The notes below the pieces were generated by a model. It searched no databases. It was given only the letters and a program-made list of their open reading frames with translations, and was not told the origin of the DNA. The position numbers and the translations under genes were made by a program. DNA of 64,000 bases, from assembly GCF_024806495.1 (NCBI RefSeq), contig NZ_JANUFF010000003.1:124001-188000 (forward strand), given 5' to 3'. Shown one piece after another: positions 26,027 through 33,780 of the stretch. The stretch is from Chryseobacterium sp. JUb7. Its GTDB lineage: Bacteria > Bacteroidota > Bacteroidia > Flavobacteriales > Weeksellaceae. Each line of letters starts with the position of its first letter. The first letter of the stretch is position 1.

Positions 26027-27097
26027 ATGAGCAGAATTTTCCCGGCAGGAGTTGCCACAGGTCAATTAGTTACTGATATTTTTCAGCACGCTAAAGAAAA
26101 TAAGTTTGCATTACCAGCAGTAAACGTAATTGGTTCAAGCAACATCAATGCGGTTATGGAAACTGCAGCAAAACTAAACTCACCTGTTATTATTCAGTTC
26201 TCTAATGGTGGAGCTGCTTACAACGCAGGAAAAGGATTAAGCAATGACGGACAAAAAGCTGCTATCTTAGGAGCAATTGCCGGAGCAAAACATATTCACA
26301 CCCTTGCAGAAGCTTACGGAGCTACTGTAATTCTTCACACAGATCACGCTGCAAAAAAATTATTGCCTTGGATCGACGGATTACTGGATGCCAGCGAAGA
26401 GCACTTCAAGCAGACAGGAAAAACTCTTTATTCTTCTCACATGCTGGATCTTTCTGAAGAATCTTTAGAAGAAAACTTAGAGATTTCAGCTCAATACTTC
26501 GAGAGAATGGCTAAAATGCAGATGACATTAGAGGTTGAGATCGGAGTTACAGGAGGTGAAGAAGATGGTGTTGACAATTCAGATGTTGATAATTCTAAAT
26601 TATATACTCAACCGGAAGACATCGCTTATACTTACGAAAAACTGAAAGCTATTTCTGACAACTTTACCGTTGCTGCAGCTTTTGGAAACGTACACGGTGT
26701 ATACAAGCCAGGAAACGTAGTTCTTACTCCAAAAATTCTTGACAATTCTCAGAAATATGTTCAGGAGAAATTCGGAACTGGTGAAAAACCTGTTAACTTC
26801 GTATTCCACGGAGGTTCTGGATCTACTGTAGAAGAAATCAGAGAAGCGATCGACTATGGTGTGATTAAAATGAACATTGATACTGACCTTCAGTTTGCTT
26901 ACACAGAAGGAATCAGAGATTATATGGTTAACAATATCGATTATTTAAGAACTCAAATCGGAAACCCTGAAGGAGAAGAGAAACCAAACAAGAAATTCTA
27001 CGACCCAAGAGGTTGGATGAGAAAAGGTGAGGAAACTTTCTCTGCAAGACTGGTAAAAGCGTTTGAAGATTTAAATAACGTAAATACACTTAAATAA
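26027..27097 (+). CDS. fbaA: Class II fructose-bisphosphate aldolase
   Basis: 356 residues. The zinc site HTDHAAKK (near 107-112), FGNVHGVY with its His, and VFHGGSGSTVEEI are class IIA FBA signatures; GVIKMNIDTDLQFA binds substrate phosphate. It cleaves fructose-1,6-bisphosphate in glycolysis and gluconeogenesis. Codons look optimised (frequent GGA/GCT/AAC), as expected for high expression. Confidence 0.96.
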   Translation: MSRIFPAGVATGQLVTDIFQHAKENKFALPAVNVIGSSNINAVMETAAKLNSPVIIQFSNGGAAYNAGKGLSNDGQKAAILGAIAGAKHIHTLAEAYGATVILHTDHAAKKLLPWIDGLLDASEEHFKQTGKTLYSSHMLDLSEESLEENLEISAQYFERMAKMQMTLEVEIGVTGGEEDGVDNSDVDNSKLYTQPEDIAYTYEKLKAISDNFTVAAAFGNVHGVYKPGNVVLTPKILDNSQKYVQEKFGTGEKPVNFVFHGGSGSTVEEIREAIDYGVIKMNIDTDLQFAYTEGIRDYMVNNIDYLRTQIGNPEGEEKPNKKFYDPRGWMRKGEETFSARLVKAFEDLNNVNTLK

Positions 27098-27103
27098 ATT
27101 ATA

Positions 27104-27193
27104 AATTTTAGATTATAGATTTTTAAATCACTACAAACTAATGATTTAAATAAAAACAGGCTTGCTTGCTTTTGAAATTTATAATCTAAAATT
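27104..27193. repeat. Nested imperfect palindrome in fbaA-accD spacer
   Basis: AATTTTAGATTATA at 27104-27117 has its exact inverse TATAATCTAAAATT at 27180-27193, and within it TTTAAATCA pairs with TGATTTAAA. The spacer is thus almost wholly palindromic. It could fold in the transcript between the two genes. Confidence 0.55.
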
Positions 27194-27213
27194 CAAAATC
27201 TAAAATTTTATAC

Positions 27214-28068
27214 ATGGCATTCGAGTGGTTTAAAAGACAGGCAAAAAACATAACAACCTCTACTGATGAAAAAAAGGATGTTCCCAAAGGTCTTTGGCAT
27301 CAGACTCCGTCAGGAAAAGTAGTTGAGCATGAAGAACTTAAAAGAAACAACTATGTTTCTCCTGAAGACGGATTTCATGTGAGAATAGGAAGTGCAGAAT
27401 TTTTTGATATCCTTTTTGATGAAGGTAAATTTACTGAACTGGATGCTAATGTTGAAAGTATAGATATCCTTACTTTCAAAGACACAAAGGCTTACGCTGA
27501 CCGTTTGAAAGAAGTAAAGGCAAAAACAAAATTAACTGATTCTATCAGAAACGCTGTAGGAACTGTAAACGGAACTAAAATGGTTGTTTCTTGTATGGAT
27601 TTCGCTTTTATCGGAGGATCTTTAGGTTCTGTAATGGGTGAAAAAATCAGAAGAGCAATTGATTACTGTATCGAAAACAAGCTTCCTTATATGATTATTT
27701 GTCAGTCCGGAGGTGCAAGAATGCAGGAAGCTACTTATTCTTTGATGCAGCTGGCAAAAGTACAGGCAAAATTGGCTCAGCTTTCAGAAGCGGGACTTTT
27801 ATACATCGCTTATCTTTGTGATCCTACATTTGGAGGAATTACAGCTTCTTTTGCAATGACAGCAGATATCATCATGGCTGAACCAAAAGCATTGATCGGT
27901 TTTGCGGGACCAAGAGTTATCCGCGAGACAATCGGTAGAGATTTACCGGAAGGTTTCCAGACCTCAGAATTCTTACAGGAAAAAGGATTCGTAGATTTCA
28001 TCGTGAAAAGAACTGAAATTAAGGAAACTGTATCTAAAACAGTAAATTTATTGGCAGTACATGCTTAA
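27214..28068 (+). CDS. accD: Acetyl-CoA carboxylase carboxyltransferase beta subunit (zinc-ribbon-less)
   Basis: 284 residues. The crotonase-like carboxyltransferase core is intact: [31 protein letters not shown] and [21 protein letters not shown]. The N-terminal segment that normally holds a Cys4 zinc ribbon reads [14 protein letters not shown] and [14 protein letters not shown], so all four cysteines are replaced. It transfers carboxyl from carboxybiotin to acetyl-CoA with AccA, which is not in this window. Confidence 0.94.
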   Translation: MAFEWFKRQAKNITTSTDEKKDVPKGLWHQTPSGKVVEHEELKRNNYVSPEDGFHVRIGSAEFFDILFDEGKFTELDANVESIDILTFKDTKAYADRLKEVKAKTKLTDSIRNAVGTVNGTKMVVSCMDFAFIGGSLGSVMGEKIRRAIDYCIENKLPYMIICQSGGARMQEATYSLMQLAKVQAKLAQLSEAGLLYIAYLCDPTFGGITASFAMTADIIMAEPKALIGFAGPRVIRETIGRDLPEGFQTSEFLQEKGFVDFIVKRTEIKETVSKTVNLLAVHA

Positions 28069-28089
28069 TATTTGTAACAAATACAATAC

Positions 28090-28121
28090 AATCTCTCTCT
28101 AATTGGGGAGAGATTTTTATT
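28090..28121 (+). terminator. Rho-independent terminator
   Basis: AATCTCTCTCT-AATT-GGGGAGAGATT, 11-bp stem with two G-U pairs and a T tail, ending one base before the ATG of the next gene. Confidence 0.78.
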
Positions 28122-28122
28122 T

Positions 28123-28632
28123 ATGAGGACTTTCAAAATATTTTTCAATACCATCAGAAGTATGAACTTTAAAAAGATAATGCGTCTTTTATCTCTTGTA
28201 CTTCCCCATCCTATATTTTCTTTATTAAGTTTTCATGCGACAGTTCAGGCTTTCACCATCGCACAGAAAAAATTTCCGAAAACAGCGTCCAACAACGGTA
28301 TCGGGAATGCTTTCAGACATGCATTATGGTGCTGTTTCATTTCGATGTATTGTTCTAAGGTTTCCTCCCCTGAAAAAGCGCTGGATTTCTGTAAAAAAAT
28401 CACCGATATGCACGAGGAACTGTTTCCCAACAAGCCTTTAGAGACTAAAATGGATCTTCATAACAATAAATTCGGAATGGATTATTTTAAAGAATTATTA
28501 CCTGGAATCCACCGCCAGTTTTTTGAAAAAAGTTTCTTCATTGATGGTTTAGAGAAAAAAATGAAAGACGCCAAAGTGCTGAAAAACCTGGACGATGATT
28601 TTGACGGATTTTTAGTTTACCTAAATGAATAA
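28123..28632 (+). CDS. DUF6973-like protein
   Basis: 169 residues. The pattern NNGIGNAFRHALWCC, followed by MHEELFPN and MDLHNNKFGMDYF, matches a conserved family (DUF6973) with His and Asn residues arranged as if for metal or nucleotide binding. A hydrophobic stretch near 20-45 could anchor it. An alternative start is Met14. It begins directly after a terminator, so it has its own promoter or depends on read-through. Function unknown. Confidence 0.65.
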   Translation: MRTFKIFFNTIRSMNFKKIMRLLSLVLPHPIFSLLSFHATVQAFTIAQKKFPKTASNNGIGNAFRHALWCCFISMYCSKVSSPEKALDFCKKITDMHEELFPNKPLETKMDLHNNKFGMDYFKELLPGIHRQFFEKSFFIDGLEKKMKDAKVLKNLDDDFDGFLVYLNE

Positions 28633-28641
28633 AATTATGAG

Positions 28642-28732
28642 TGCTTCGACTATGCTCAGCATGACACCGCTTAAAAATTACCGCTTAAAAGCGTTTGGTA
28701 TTAGACATGTCATGCTAAGCTCGTCGAAGCAT
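28642..28732. repeat. Inverted pair of dispersed REP-like repeats (copies 2 and 3)
   Basis: The left arm TGCTTCGACTATGCTCAGCA (plus TGACA) at 28642-28666 is mirrored by the right arm at 28709-28732, whose inverse reads ATGCTTCGACGAGCTTAGCA (plus TGACA). Two head-to-head copies of the same family are also seen singly at 3651 and 35604. The pair could form a long cruciform and sits in the 199-base gap between two plus-strand genes. Confidence 0.72.
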
Positions 28733-28831
28733 CTCCATATATATTTCTAAAAAATCAATTGGCCTTACAAAGAATATTTCTCACTTTTCCTTTTAATTTA
28801 TTATCTTTTCTAAAATTTTTAATTTAATCAG

Positions 28832-30235
28832 ATGGTTCTCAGCAGAATTTGGTCGGCTTTTATTATCATAGCTATTGCCATTGCAAGTATAAAATACGTT
28901 TCATCAAGCCATTACAAAACCATTTTCAATGATATGGTAGTAGGAAAAGGCGGTGATACTGTGCAGATTGCAACCCAGAATATCAACATGCTCTCCCCTG
29001 TTGTCCGAGACAGCTTGATGAAAAAACCTGATTTTGCAGACAGCAGAATTCACTATAAAACCGATTCTTTACGACAGGATGTAAAAGTTTACCGTGTTCA
29101 GGAAGCTGACGGCGTCATCGGAACTTCGGAAACAGCCGTAAAAATATGCCTTGGCCTAATAGGAATCATGACCTTGTTCATGGGGTTCATGAGTATTGCT
29201 GAAAAAGCAGGTGGAATCAACCTTTTAAGTCGATTAATTCAACCTTTTTTCTCAAAATTATTTCCCGATATTCCTAAAAACCATCCCGCTTTTGGACATA
29301 TGCTGATGAATTTCAGTGCCAATCTTTTAGGCTTGGACAATGCTGCAACACCTTTTGGACTAAAAGCTATGGAAAGCCTTCAGACTTTAAATCCGAATAA
29401 AGACACCGCCAGTAATTCGCAGATTATGTTTCTGTGCCTTCATGCCGGAGGGATGACATTAATTCCGGTTTCAATTATTGCAATTCGGGCTTCAATGGGA
29501 TCAAAAACACCGACAGATATTTTTCTCCCGTGTATGATCGCCACTTTTGCAGCGACTTTAGCAGCGATGATTATCGTCTCTTTATATCAGAAAATCAATT
29601 TATTAAGACCTGTTGTCATTGCTTATGTGGGAGGGATTTCTGCCGTGATCGCTTTACTGGTTTTATATTTAACTAAATTAAGCAAAGATGAGCTCGATGA
29701 TTTCAGCAAAGTTTTAAGCAATGGGTTGATTCTTTTTATATTCTTAGCGATCGTTCTTGGCGCCGTTTACAAAAAGATCAATGTTTTTGACGCTTTTATT
29801 GAAGGAGCCAAAGAAGGTTTTACGACTTGTGTGAAGATTATTCCTTATTTAGTAGGAATGTTGATTGCAATCTCTTTGTTGAGAACTTCAGGCGTTTTTG
29901 ATGTTATTATTGACGGAATGAAATGGGTAGCAAACGTTGCTCAATTTGATCCAAGATTCGTTGATGGACTTCCAACGGCTTTAATTAAGCCATTATCCGG
30001 TTCCGGAGCTCGTGGAATGATGGTTGATACAATGTCAACTTTTGGAGCAGATAGTTTTCAGGGGAAATTGGCAGCTGTTCTTCAGGGAAGCTCAGACACT
30101 ACGTTTTATGTGATTGCAGTATATTTTGGAGCTGTAGCTGTGAAGAATACAAGATATACGGTAATCGCCATGCTTTTGGCAGATTTGGTAGGTGTTATTA
30201 CTTCGATTGCGCTGGCTTATTTGTTTTTTGCATAA
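28832..30235 (+). CDS. SpmA/SpmB-type nucleoside-recognition (Gate) membrane protein
   Basis: 467 residues with about ten hydrophobic helices. Two Gate (nucleoside recognition) domains are fused: the first has NFSANLLGLDNAATPFGLKA, and the second has AKEGFTTCVKIIPYLVGML and PTALIKPLSGSGARGMMVD. In Bacillus the halves are separate spmA and spmB genes; the fused form is common in Bacteroidetes, which do not sporulate. Inner membrane, likely transport, substrate unknown. Confidence 0.85.
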   Translation: MVLSRIWSAFIIIAIAIASIKYVSSSHYKTIFNDMVVGKGGDTVQIATQNINMLSPVVRDSLMKKPDFADSRIHYKTDSLRQDVKVYRVQEADGVIGTSETAVKICLGLIGIMTLFMGFMSIAEKAGGINLLSRLIQPFFSKLFPDIPKNHPAFGHMLMNFSANLLGLDNAATPFGLKAMESLQTLNPNKDTASNSQIMFLCLHAGGMTLIPVSIIAIRASMGSKTPTDIFLPCMIATFAATLAAMIIVSLYQKINLLRPVVIAYVGGISAVIALLVLYLTKLSKDELDDFSKVLSNGLILFIFLAIVLGAVYKKINVFDAFIEGAKEGFTTCVKIIPYLVGMLIAISLLRTSGVFDVIIDGMKWVANVAQFDPRFVDGLPTALIKPLSGSGARGMMVDTMSTFGADSFQGKLAAVLQGSSDTTFYVIAVYFGAVAVKNTRYTVIAMLLADLVGVITSIALAYLFFA

Positions 30236-30249
30236 AAGTTACTAGTTGT

Positions 30250-30507
30250 TGGTTGCTTGTTAATTGTTCTAACAGCAAAACACATATGAGCTATACAAAA
30301 CTTGACATTTACAACACTTCGTTTTCTAATTTATTCACAAGGAAGTTGTGATGAAACCGTCTGTCATTTATCAAAATTATCAAGACTTTATCCTGAACTA
30401 AATTCAGATTTTGAAAATAAAGCACAACAATACAAACTTTTAGGAGGAAAAATAAATAACTTTATAAAATATGTTCAACTCAACTGGCGCACATAAACAA
30501 GCAACCA
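30250..30507. repeat. 12-bp inverted repeats flanking a decayed gene
   Basis: TGGTTGCTTGTT at 30250-30261 is exactly inverted as AACAAGCAACCA at 30496-30507. The pair frames the four-helix-bundle remnant, with further GTTGTT/AACAAC similarity outside. The arrangement looks like a small insertion with terminal inverted repeats. Target-site duplications could not be established. Confidence 0.5.
30286..30496 (+). pseudogene. Remnant of a four-helix-bundle (S23/IVP-type) protein
   Basis: ATG at 30286 encodes MSYTKLDIYNTSF, the usual start of Bacteroidetes four-helix-bundle proteins. The frame then runs into a TGA at about 30349. From about 30323 a +1-shifted frame gives FLIYSQGSCDETVCHLSKL through INNFIKYVQLNWRT, the normal C-terminal half. 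About 50 central codons, including the usual EGYGRRR helix, are missing. An internal deletion with a frame change has destroyed the gene. The family is named from proteins encoded in 23S rRNA intervening sequences. Confidence 0.72.
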
Positions 30508-30531
30508 GAAACGAACAACAAGCAAAAAATT

Positions 30532-30924
30532 ATGATCACAGATAAAGAATTCACATTAAGATTAATACGTCAGTTAACTCAAGCATTAGAAAAACTGATT
30601 TTAGACAAACCCGAAGAAAGTTTAATGCAGAAAGAATTGGATTTCGATACATTGATGAAGGATATTTTTAAATTTGATTTTACCACACTTTCATCGAAAT
30701 CAAAAGAAGAGATCATCGAAATCGTTAACGAAAGACAGGAAAGAGATCACAAAGATTATTACGAAATGCTGGGAAATCTTTTCTATTTCAACGGAAAAGT
30801 AACTCAAAATAATGACTTTTTAGACAAAGCAAAAACGTTCTATGAATTGTACCTTCAAACCAGCGGAATATTTGCACTACCTGTCATCAACAGAATTTCA
30901 GAAATAAAAAAAGCACTTGAATAA
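30532..30924 (+). CDS. Conserved helical protein, unknown
   Basis: 130 residues, entirely alpha-helical by composition, with a possible TPR-like pair at the C-terminus (YYEMLGNLFYFNGK, LDKAKTFYELYLQTSG). Starts TDKEFTLRLIRQLTQALEKL, reminiscent of DUF6483, but I do not assert membership. It probably once followed the Gate-protein gene directly before the repeat-flanked remnant came to lie between them. Confidence 0.65.
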   Translation: MITDKEFTLRLIRQLTQALEKLILDKPEESLMQKELDFDTLMKDIFKFDFTTLSSKSKEEIIEIVNERQERDHKDYYEMLGNLFYFNGKVTQNNDFLDKAKTFYELYLQTSGIFALPVINRISEIKKALE

Positions 30925-30933
30925 AGTGCTTTT
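30909..30933. terminator. Bidirectional terminator overlapping a stop codon
   Basis: AAAAGCACTT-GAATA-AAGTGCTTTT contains the TAA of the upstream gene in its stem/loop and also lies just beyond the convergent tonB stop. Confidence 0.8.
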
Positions 30934-30939
30934 GTATTT

Positions 30940-31824
30940 TTAGAATGTAATTTTATAAGTTCCTGTGGAAGATGTATTGGCTTTTTCAGCTTTTACATAC
31001 TTCTTAACCCATGCCACTGCATTTGAACTGATACAGGGGTCTGAAGTTCCCCCCGAACGCCTGGCAGACACCACATTTCCGGCTTTGTCTACCGTGTAGG
31101 CTACGGTAATCGTTCCGCTTGCAGTACAGCTATTGTTGGGCTGTGCTCCGCCTCTTCCCATCGTTCCCGGGATATATGCGATTAATTTTCGGTCGATTCC
31201 CACTTTACTGTCTCCATTTCCGTCACCACCTAAAGGATCGCCTGCATTTCCTGTTCCTTTTCCATCCCCTTGATTTCCGGGATTTTTCCCCCTTCCGGCA
31301 AGTAGATTTCCAATAGCAGCATTCCCTTTTCCGTCGCCGTTGCCGGCTTTAGAATTTCCTGTTGCAGCACCGGATTTCTTAGTATTTTTAGTTGCTGAAG
31401 TACTCGTAGCAGCCTTTTTATCTGTTTTCTTAGCTTCCTCTTTCTTAGGAGCTGTTACCTTAGAGTTATTTCCCGTGATAATCTTCTCTTTCGCTTCCGT
31501 TTTTTTCGGTTCAGGAATGGGTTCAGGTTTTATGACGGTTTTTGTTTCCGGAACAGCTGCTTCTACAGGTTCAGGAGCAACTTCCTCTGTTGCGGCAGCT
31601 AAACTTCCCGGCTGTTCGGCCGGTTCTTCAATACCTTCCCCATTTCTGTTGTCCCCGAAATTAACAAGCATTGTCGTTACCACTTCAGGTTCCTGTTCGA
31701 TTTCCGGCTTCAGTTTATAGATAAAAACAAAAAGCAGGATGGCAGACCAAATCAGGATGGAAAGCAATGCACTTTTGATCCTGTCTCTGTTTTCCTCTTC
31801 TTTGTTTACAATATGGCTTCTCAT
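30940..31824 (-). CDS. tonB: TonB energy transducer with Gly/Asn-rich spacer
   Basis: 294 residues from the ATG at 31824; an upstream TTG frame overlaps exbD and is less likely. A basic cytoplasmic N-terminus precedes one transmembrane helix (SALLSILIWSAILLFVFIY, about 18-36). Then come an acidic/Pro/Lys segment (EPEPVE, KPEPIPEPKK), a long Gly/Asn/Asp/Lys-rich spacer, and the C-terminal TonB domain (ITVAYTVDKAGNVVSARRSGG). It transmits proton-motive force from ExbB-ExbD to outer-membrane receptors. Third gene of the exbB-exbD-tonB operon. Confidence 0.88.
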   Translation of the reverse strand: MRSHIVNKEEENRDRIKSALLSILIWSAILLFVFIYKLKPEIEQEPEVVTTMLVNFGDNRNGEGIEEPAEQPGSLAAATEEVAPEPVEAAVPETKTVIKPEPIPEPKKTEAKEKIITGNNSKVTAPKKEEAKKTDKKAATSTSATKNTKKSGAATGNSKAGNGDGKGNAAIGNLLAGRGKNPGNQGDGKGTGNAGDPLGGDGNGDSKVGIDRKLIAYIPGTMGRGGAQPNNSCTASGTITVAYTVDKAGNVVSARRSGGTSDPCISSNAVAWVKKYVKAEKANTSSTGTYKITF

Positions 31825-31858
31825 CTTAAAATGATCTTTACCGGAAGTTCCGGAGCTG

Positions 31859-32257
31859 CTATTTATCTTTAATCGTTGCAATGGCGATATTAAATTTATG
31901 TTTTTCTGCTATTTCCATCACAAAAACAACATCTTTATGCATTGTATTTTCATCCGCACGTATTGTGAAAGACTTATTGGTCTGATTGGTCAGTTTATCG
32001 ACAATAATTTGCTCCAGCTGTACTCTGTCAACAGGATTATCATCCACAAAATATGTTCCGTCCGGCTTAATACTTACCGTTAACGGATTCGGAATATTAT
32101 CGTCAACAGCTCCTGCTTTTGGCAATTTCACATCAATTGCACTTTGATTGGCAGCTGATGATGTGATCATGAAAAAGATCAGCATCAGCAAGATAACGTC
32201 TGTCATCGCCGCCAAACTGAACTCAGGATTTGCTTTATTTCTTCTTTGAATTTTCAT
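31859..32257 (-). CDS. exbD: Biopolymer transport protein ExbD
   Basis: 132 residues. A cytoplasmic N-terminus is followed by one transmembrane helix, AAMTDVILLMLIFFMITSS, carrying the conserved Asp for proton flow, then the periplasmic ExbD fold ending KFNIAIATIKDK. Starts nine bases after exbB stops. Works with ExbB as the proton-driven motor of the Ton system. Confidence 0.93.
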   Translation of the reverse strand: MKIQRRNKANPEFSLAAMTDVILLMLIFFMITSSAANQSAIDVKLPKAGAVDDNIPNPLTVSIKPDGTYFVDDNPVDRVQLEQIIVDKLTNQTNKSFTIRADENTMHKDVVFVMEIAEKHKFNIAIATIKDK

Positions 32258-32266
32258 ATCGAAGAT

Positions 32267-32971
32267 TTATAAAGGTTTGTTGATAAGGTCTAAAAATTCA
32301 CCAGACATATTCTGAGCTTTCAGGACAAACTTATCTATTCTCGTCAAAAGAATATTATAGAAAAAATTAGCCGGAATTGCTACTGCAAGACCTACAGCCG
32401 TTTGACCTAGAGCCGTATAAATACCTTCTGACAATGTTTTAGGAGAGAAAGAACCACTCGCATGAGACAAATTAAAGAATGCAATAATCATCCCGATAAC
32501 CGTTCCTAAAAGTCCTAACATCGGAGCGATACTTGGCACTACAGCCAAAAGGTTCAGGTTTTTCTCCATATTGGCAACTTCTACCTGAGCCTGAGATTCC
32601 ATAGCGCTTACGATATCAGATACCGGACGTCCCAGTCTTGAAATTCCCTTTTCAAGGATTCTGCCCTCGGGAGAGTTTTGTCTTTTACAATAATCGGCTG
32701 CGGATTCTATTTTCCCTTCTTTAATAAAGTCTTCAATATTATCCATAAAATTGGAGTCTGTTTTTGAGGTTAATCTTTTAATAAAGAAAAACCGTTCAAA
32801 AAACAGGTATACAGAAAATACACCCAGCGCCAACACGGTTACCATCACTATTTTAGCGAAAGCTCCTCCGTGGAACATGATCTTCCAAAATGAAAATTCT
32901 AAATCTTCTGCAGCCACTGCAGGGGTAGCAACCTGTGCAAATAAAATCTGAGTAAGTTCCGTTAACAGCAT
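32267..32971 (-). CDS. exbB: MotA/TolQ/ExbB proton channel
   Basis: 234 residues with three transmembrane helices (about 33-55, 140-165, 180-205). VVPSIAPMLGLLGTVIGMI and LGQTAVGLAVAIPANFFYN are the MotA/TolQ/ExbB signatures, including the small-residue helix packing. First gene of the ton operon. TolQ cannot be excluded from sequence alone, but the exbD-tonB context favours ExbB. Confidence 0.92.
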   Translation of the reverse strand: MLLTELTQILFAQVATPAVAAEDLEFSFWKIMFHGGAFAKIVMVTVLALGVFSVYLFFERFFFIKRLTSKTDSNFMDNIEDFIKEGKIESAADYCKRQNSPEGRILEKGISRLGRPVSDIVSAMESQAQVEVANMEKNLNLLAVVPSIAPMLGLLGTVIGMIIAFFNLSHASGSFSPKTLSEGIYTALGQTAVGLAVAIPANFFYNILLTRIDKFVLKAQNMSGEFLDLINKPL

Positions 32972-33001
32972 TAATGTGTATTTTTATAAAAGTTTTAACG
33001 A

Positions 33002-33009
33002 CAAATGTA
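33002..33009 (-). promoter_or_regulatory. Candidate -7 element for exbB-exbD-tonB
   Basis: The minus strand reads TACATTTG, a TAnnTTTG match 31 bases upstream of exbB. A TTG lies upstream but at 12 rather than about 19 bases. No clear Fur box seen. Confidence 0.35.
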
Positions 33010-33148
33010 GTGGAATATTATCAATTGATATCTTAAAAATTGCTTAAAAACAACTTAAAAATTTGTTATTATGCATAAACAGCAAATTTCTTTCCAAAAA
33101 GAATTCTGAAAAGAAATTTGATATAAAAAGTGATGGTGAAGATTAATC

Positions 33149-33610
33149 CTAATCTTCGTCTACCACAATATCATCTTGTTTAAATTCGCATTTTAACCTG
33201 AATGGAATCGGTGTATCCGATCCCGTGTAGAAATCATCAATGGTTCCCTTCCAGATTACCTGAAGCTCTCCTTCTTCATTTTTTTCGAAGAGAAGCTCAT
33301 TATCATAAATAAAAGCTTCCTCATCATCAAAAAGATCCACCTCTGTATAAGTCTCCTCATCGGAATCATTAATGGTAATTGATTTTCCTTCAATCTCACC
33401 CGAATCTATAGGGAAATCGAAAACTTCAAAAGAAAGTTGCGGAAAATTGTATTGTAGTGAATCATCATCTACATGATCCAAACCGTCATCCGTTATGATT
33501 TCAACCTCAAGAAGGTGTTGCTGGTTGCTGTAAACTGCCTTACAATAAGTATTTCTAATATTGTACTTTAGCGTTTCGTCCGGATGGTAAATTTTTAAAA
33601 TCCCTTTCAT
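33149..33610 (-). CDS. Acidic cytoplasmic protein, unknown
   Basis: 153 residues, strongly acidic (DDGLDHVDDDSL, DLFDDEEAF, C-terminal QDDIVVDED), no signal peptide, beta-rich pattern. No family recognised. An 11-bp inverted repeat (CAAATTTCTTT/AAAGAAATTTG at 33083-33120) lies beyond its stop and may serve as a terminator. Confidence 0.65.
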   Translation of the reverse strand: MKGILKIYHPDETLKYNIRNTYCKAVYSNQQHLLEVEIITDDGLDHVDDDSLQYNFPQLSFEVFDFPIDSGEIEGKSITINDSDEETYTEVDLFDDEEAFIYDNELLFEKNEEGELQVIWKGTIDDFYTGSDTPIPFRLKCEFKQDDIVVDED

Positions 33611-33752
33611 TATTTCTTAAAAAAGAACTGTAATAATATGATTGTTAAACGTTTTCAGCAAAGATAAAAAATAGATTGAAAGTGAAAAATATTTTGAATG
33701 TTATTTTTTCAATCAATTTCATAAGACAATTCAGCTTATTCTAAATATTACT

Positions 33753-33760
33753 TACTTTTG
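33753..33760 (+). promoter_or_regulatory. Candidate -7 element TACTTTTG
   Basis: TAnnTTTG match 20 bases before the DUF885 ATG; no -33 partner visible. Confidence 0.33.
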
Positions 33761-33780
33761 TTACTCTAAAGATTCTGATA

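Noticed and set aside
28832..30235. Sporulation function suggested by SpmA/SpmB similarity
   Set aside because: No other sporulation gene is present and the inferred phylum does not sporulate; a general Gate-family transporter is more likely.
30302..30496. A genuine 64-residue protein starting at TTG 30302
   Set aside because: Its sequence is the C-terminal half of the four-helix-bundle family in a frame that is shifted relative to the family's start codon region just upstream.
31340..31720. 126-codon open frame antisense to tonB
   Set aside because: It is the reverse reading of the low-complexity TonB spacer, giving Val/Ser/Phe repeats without any protein family.
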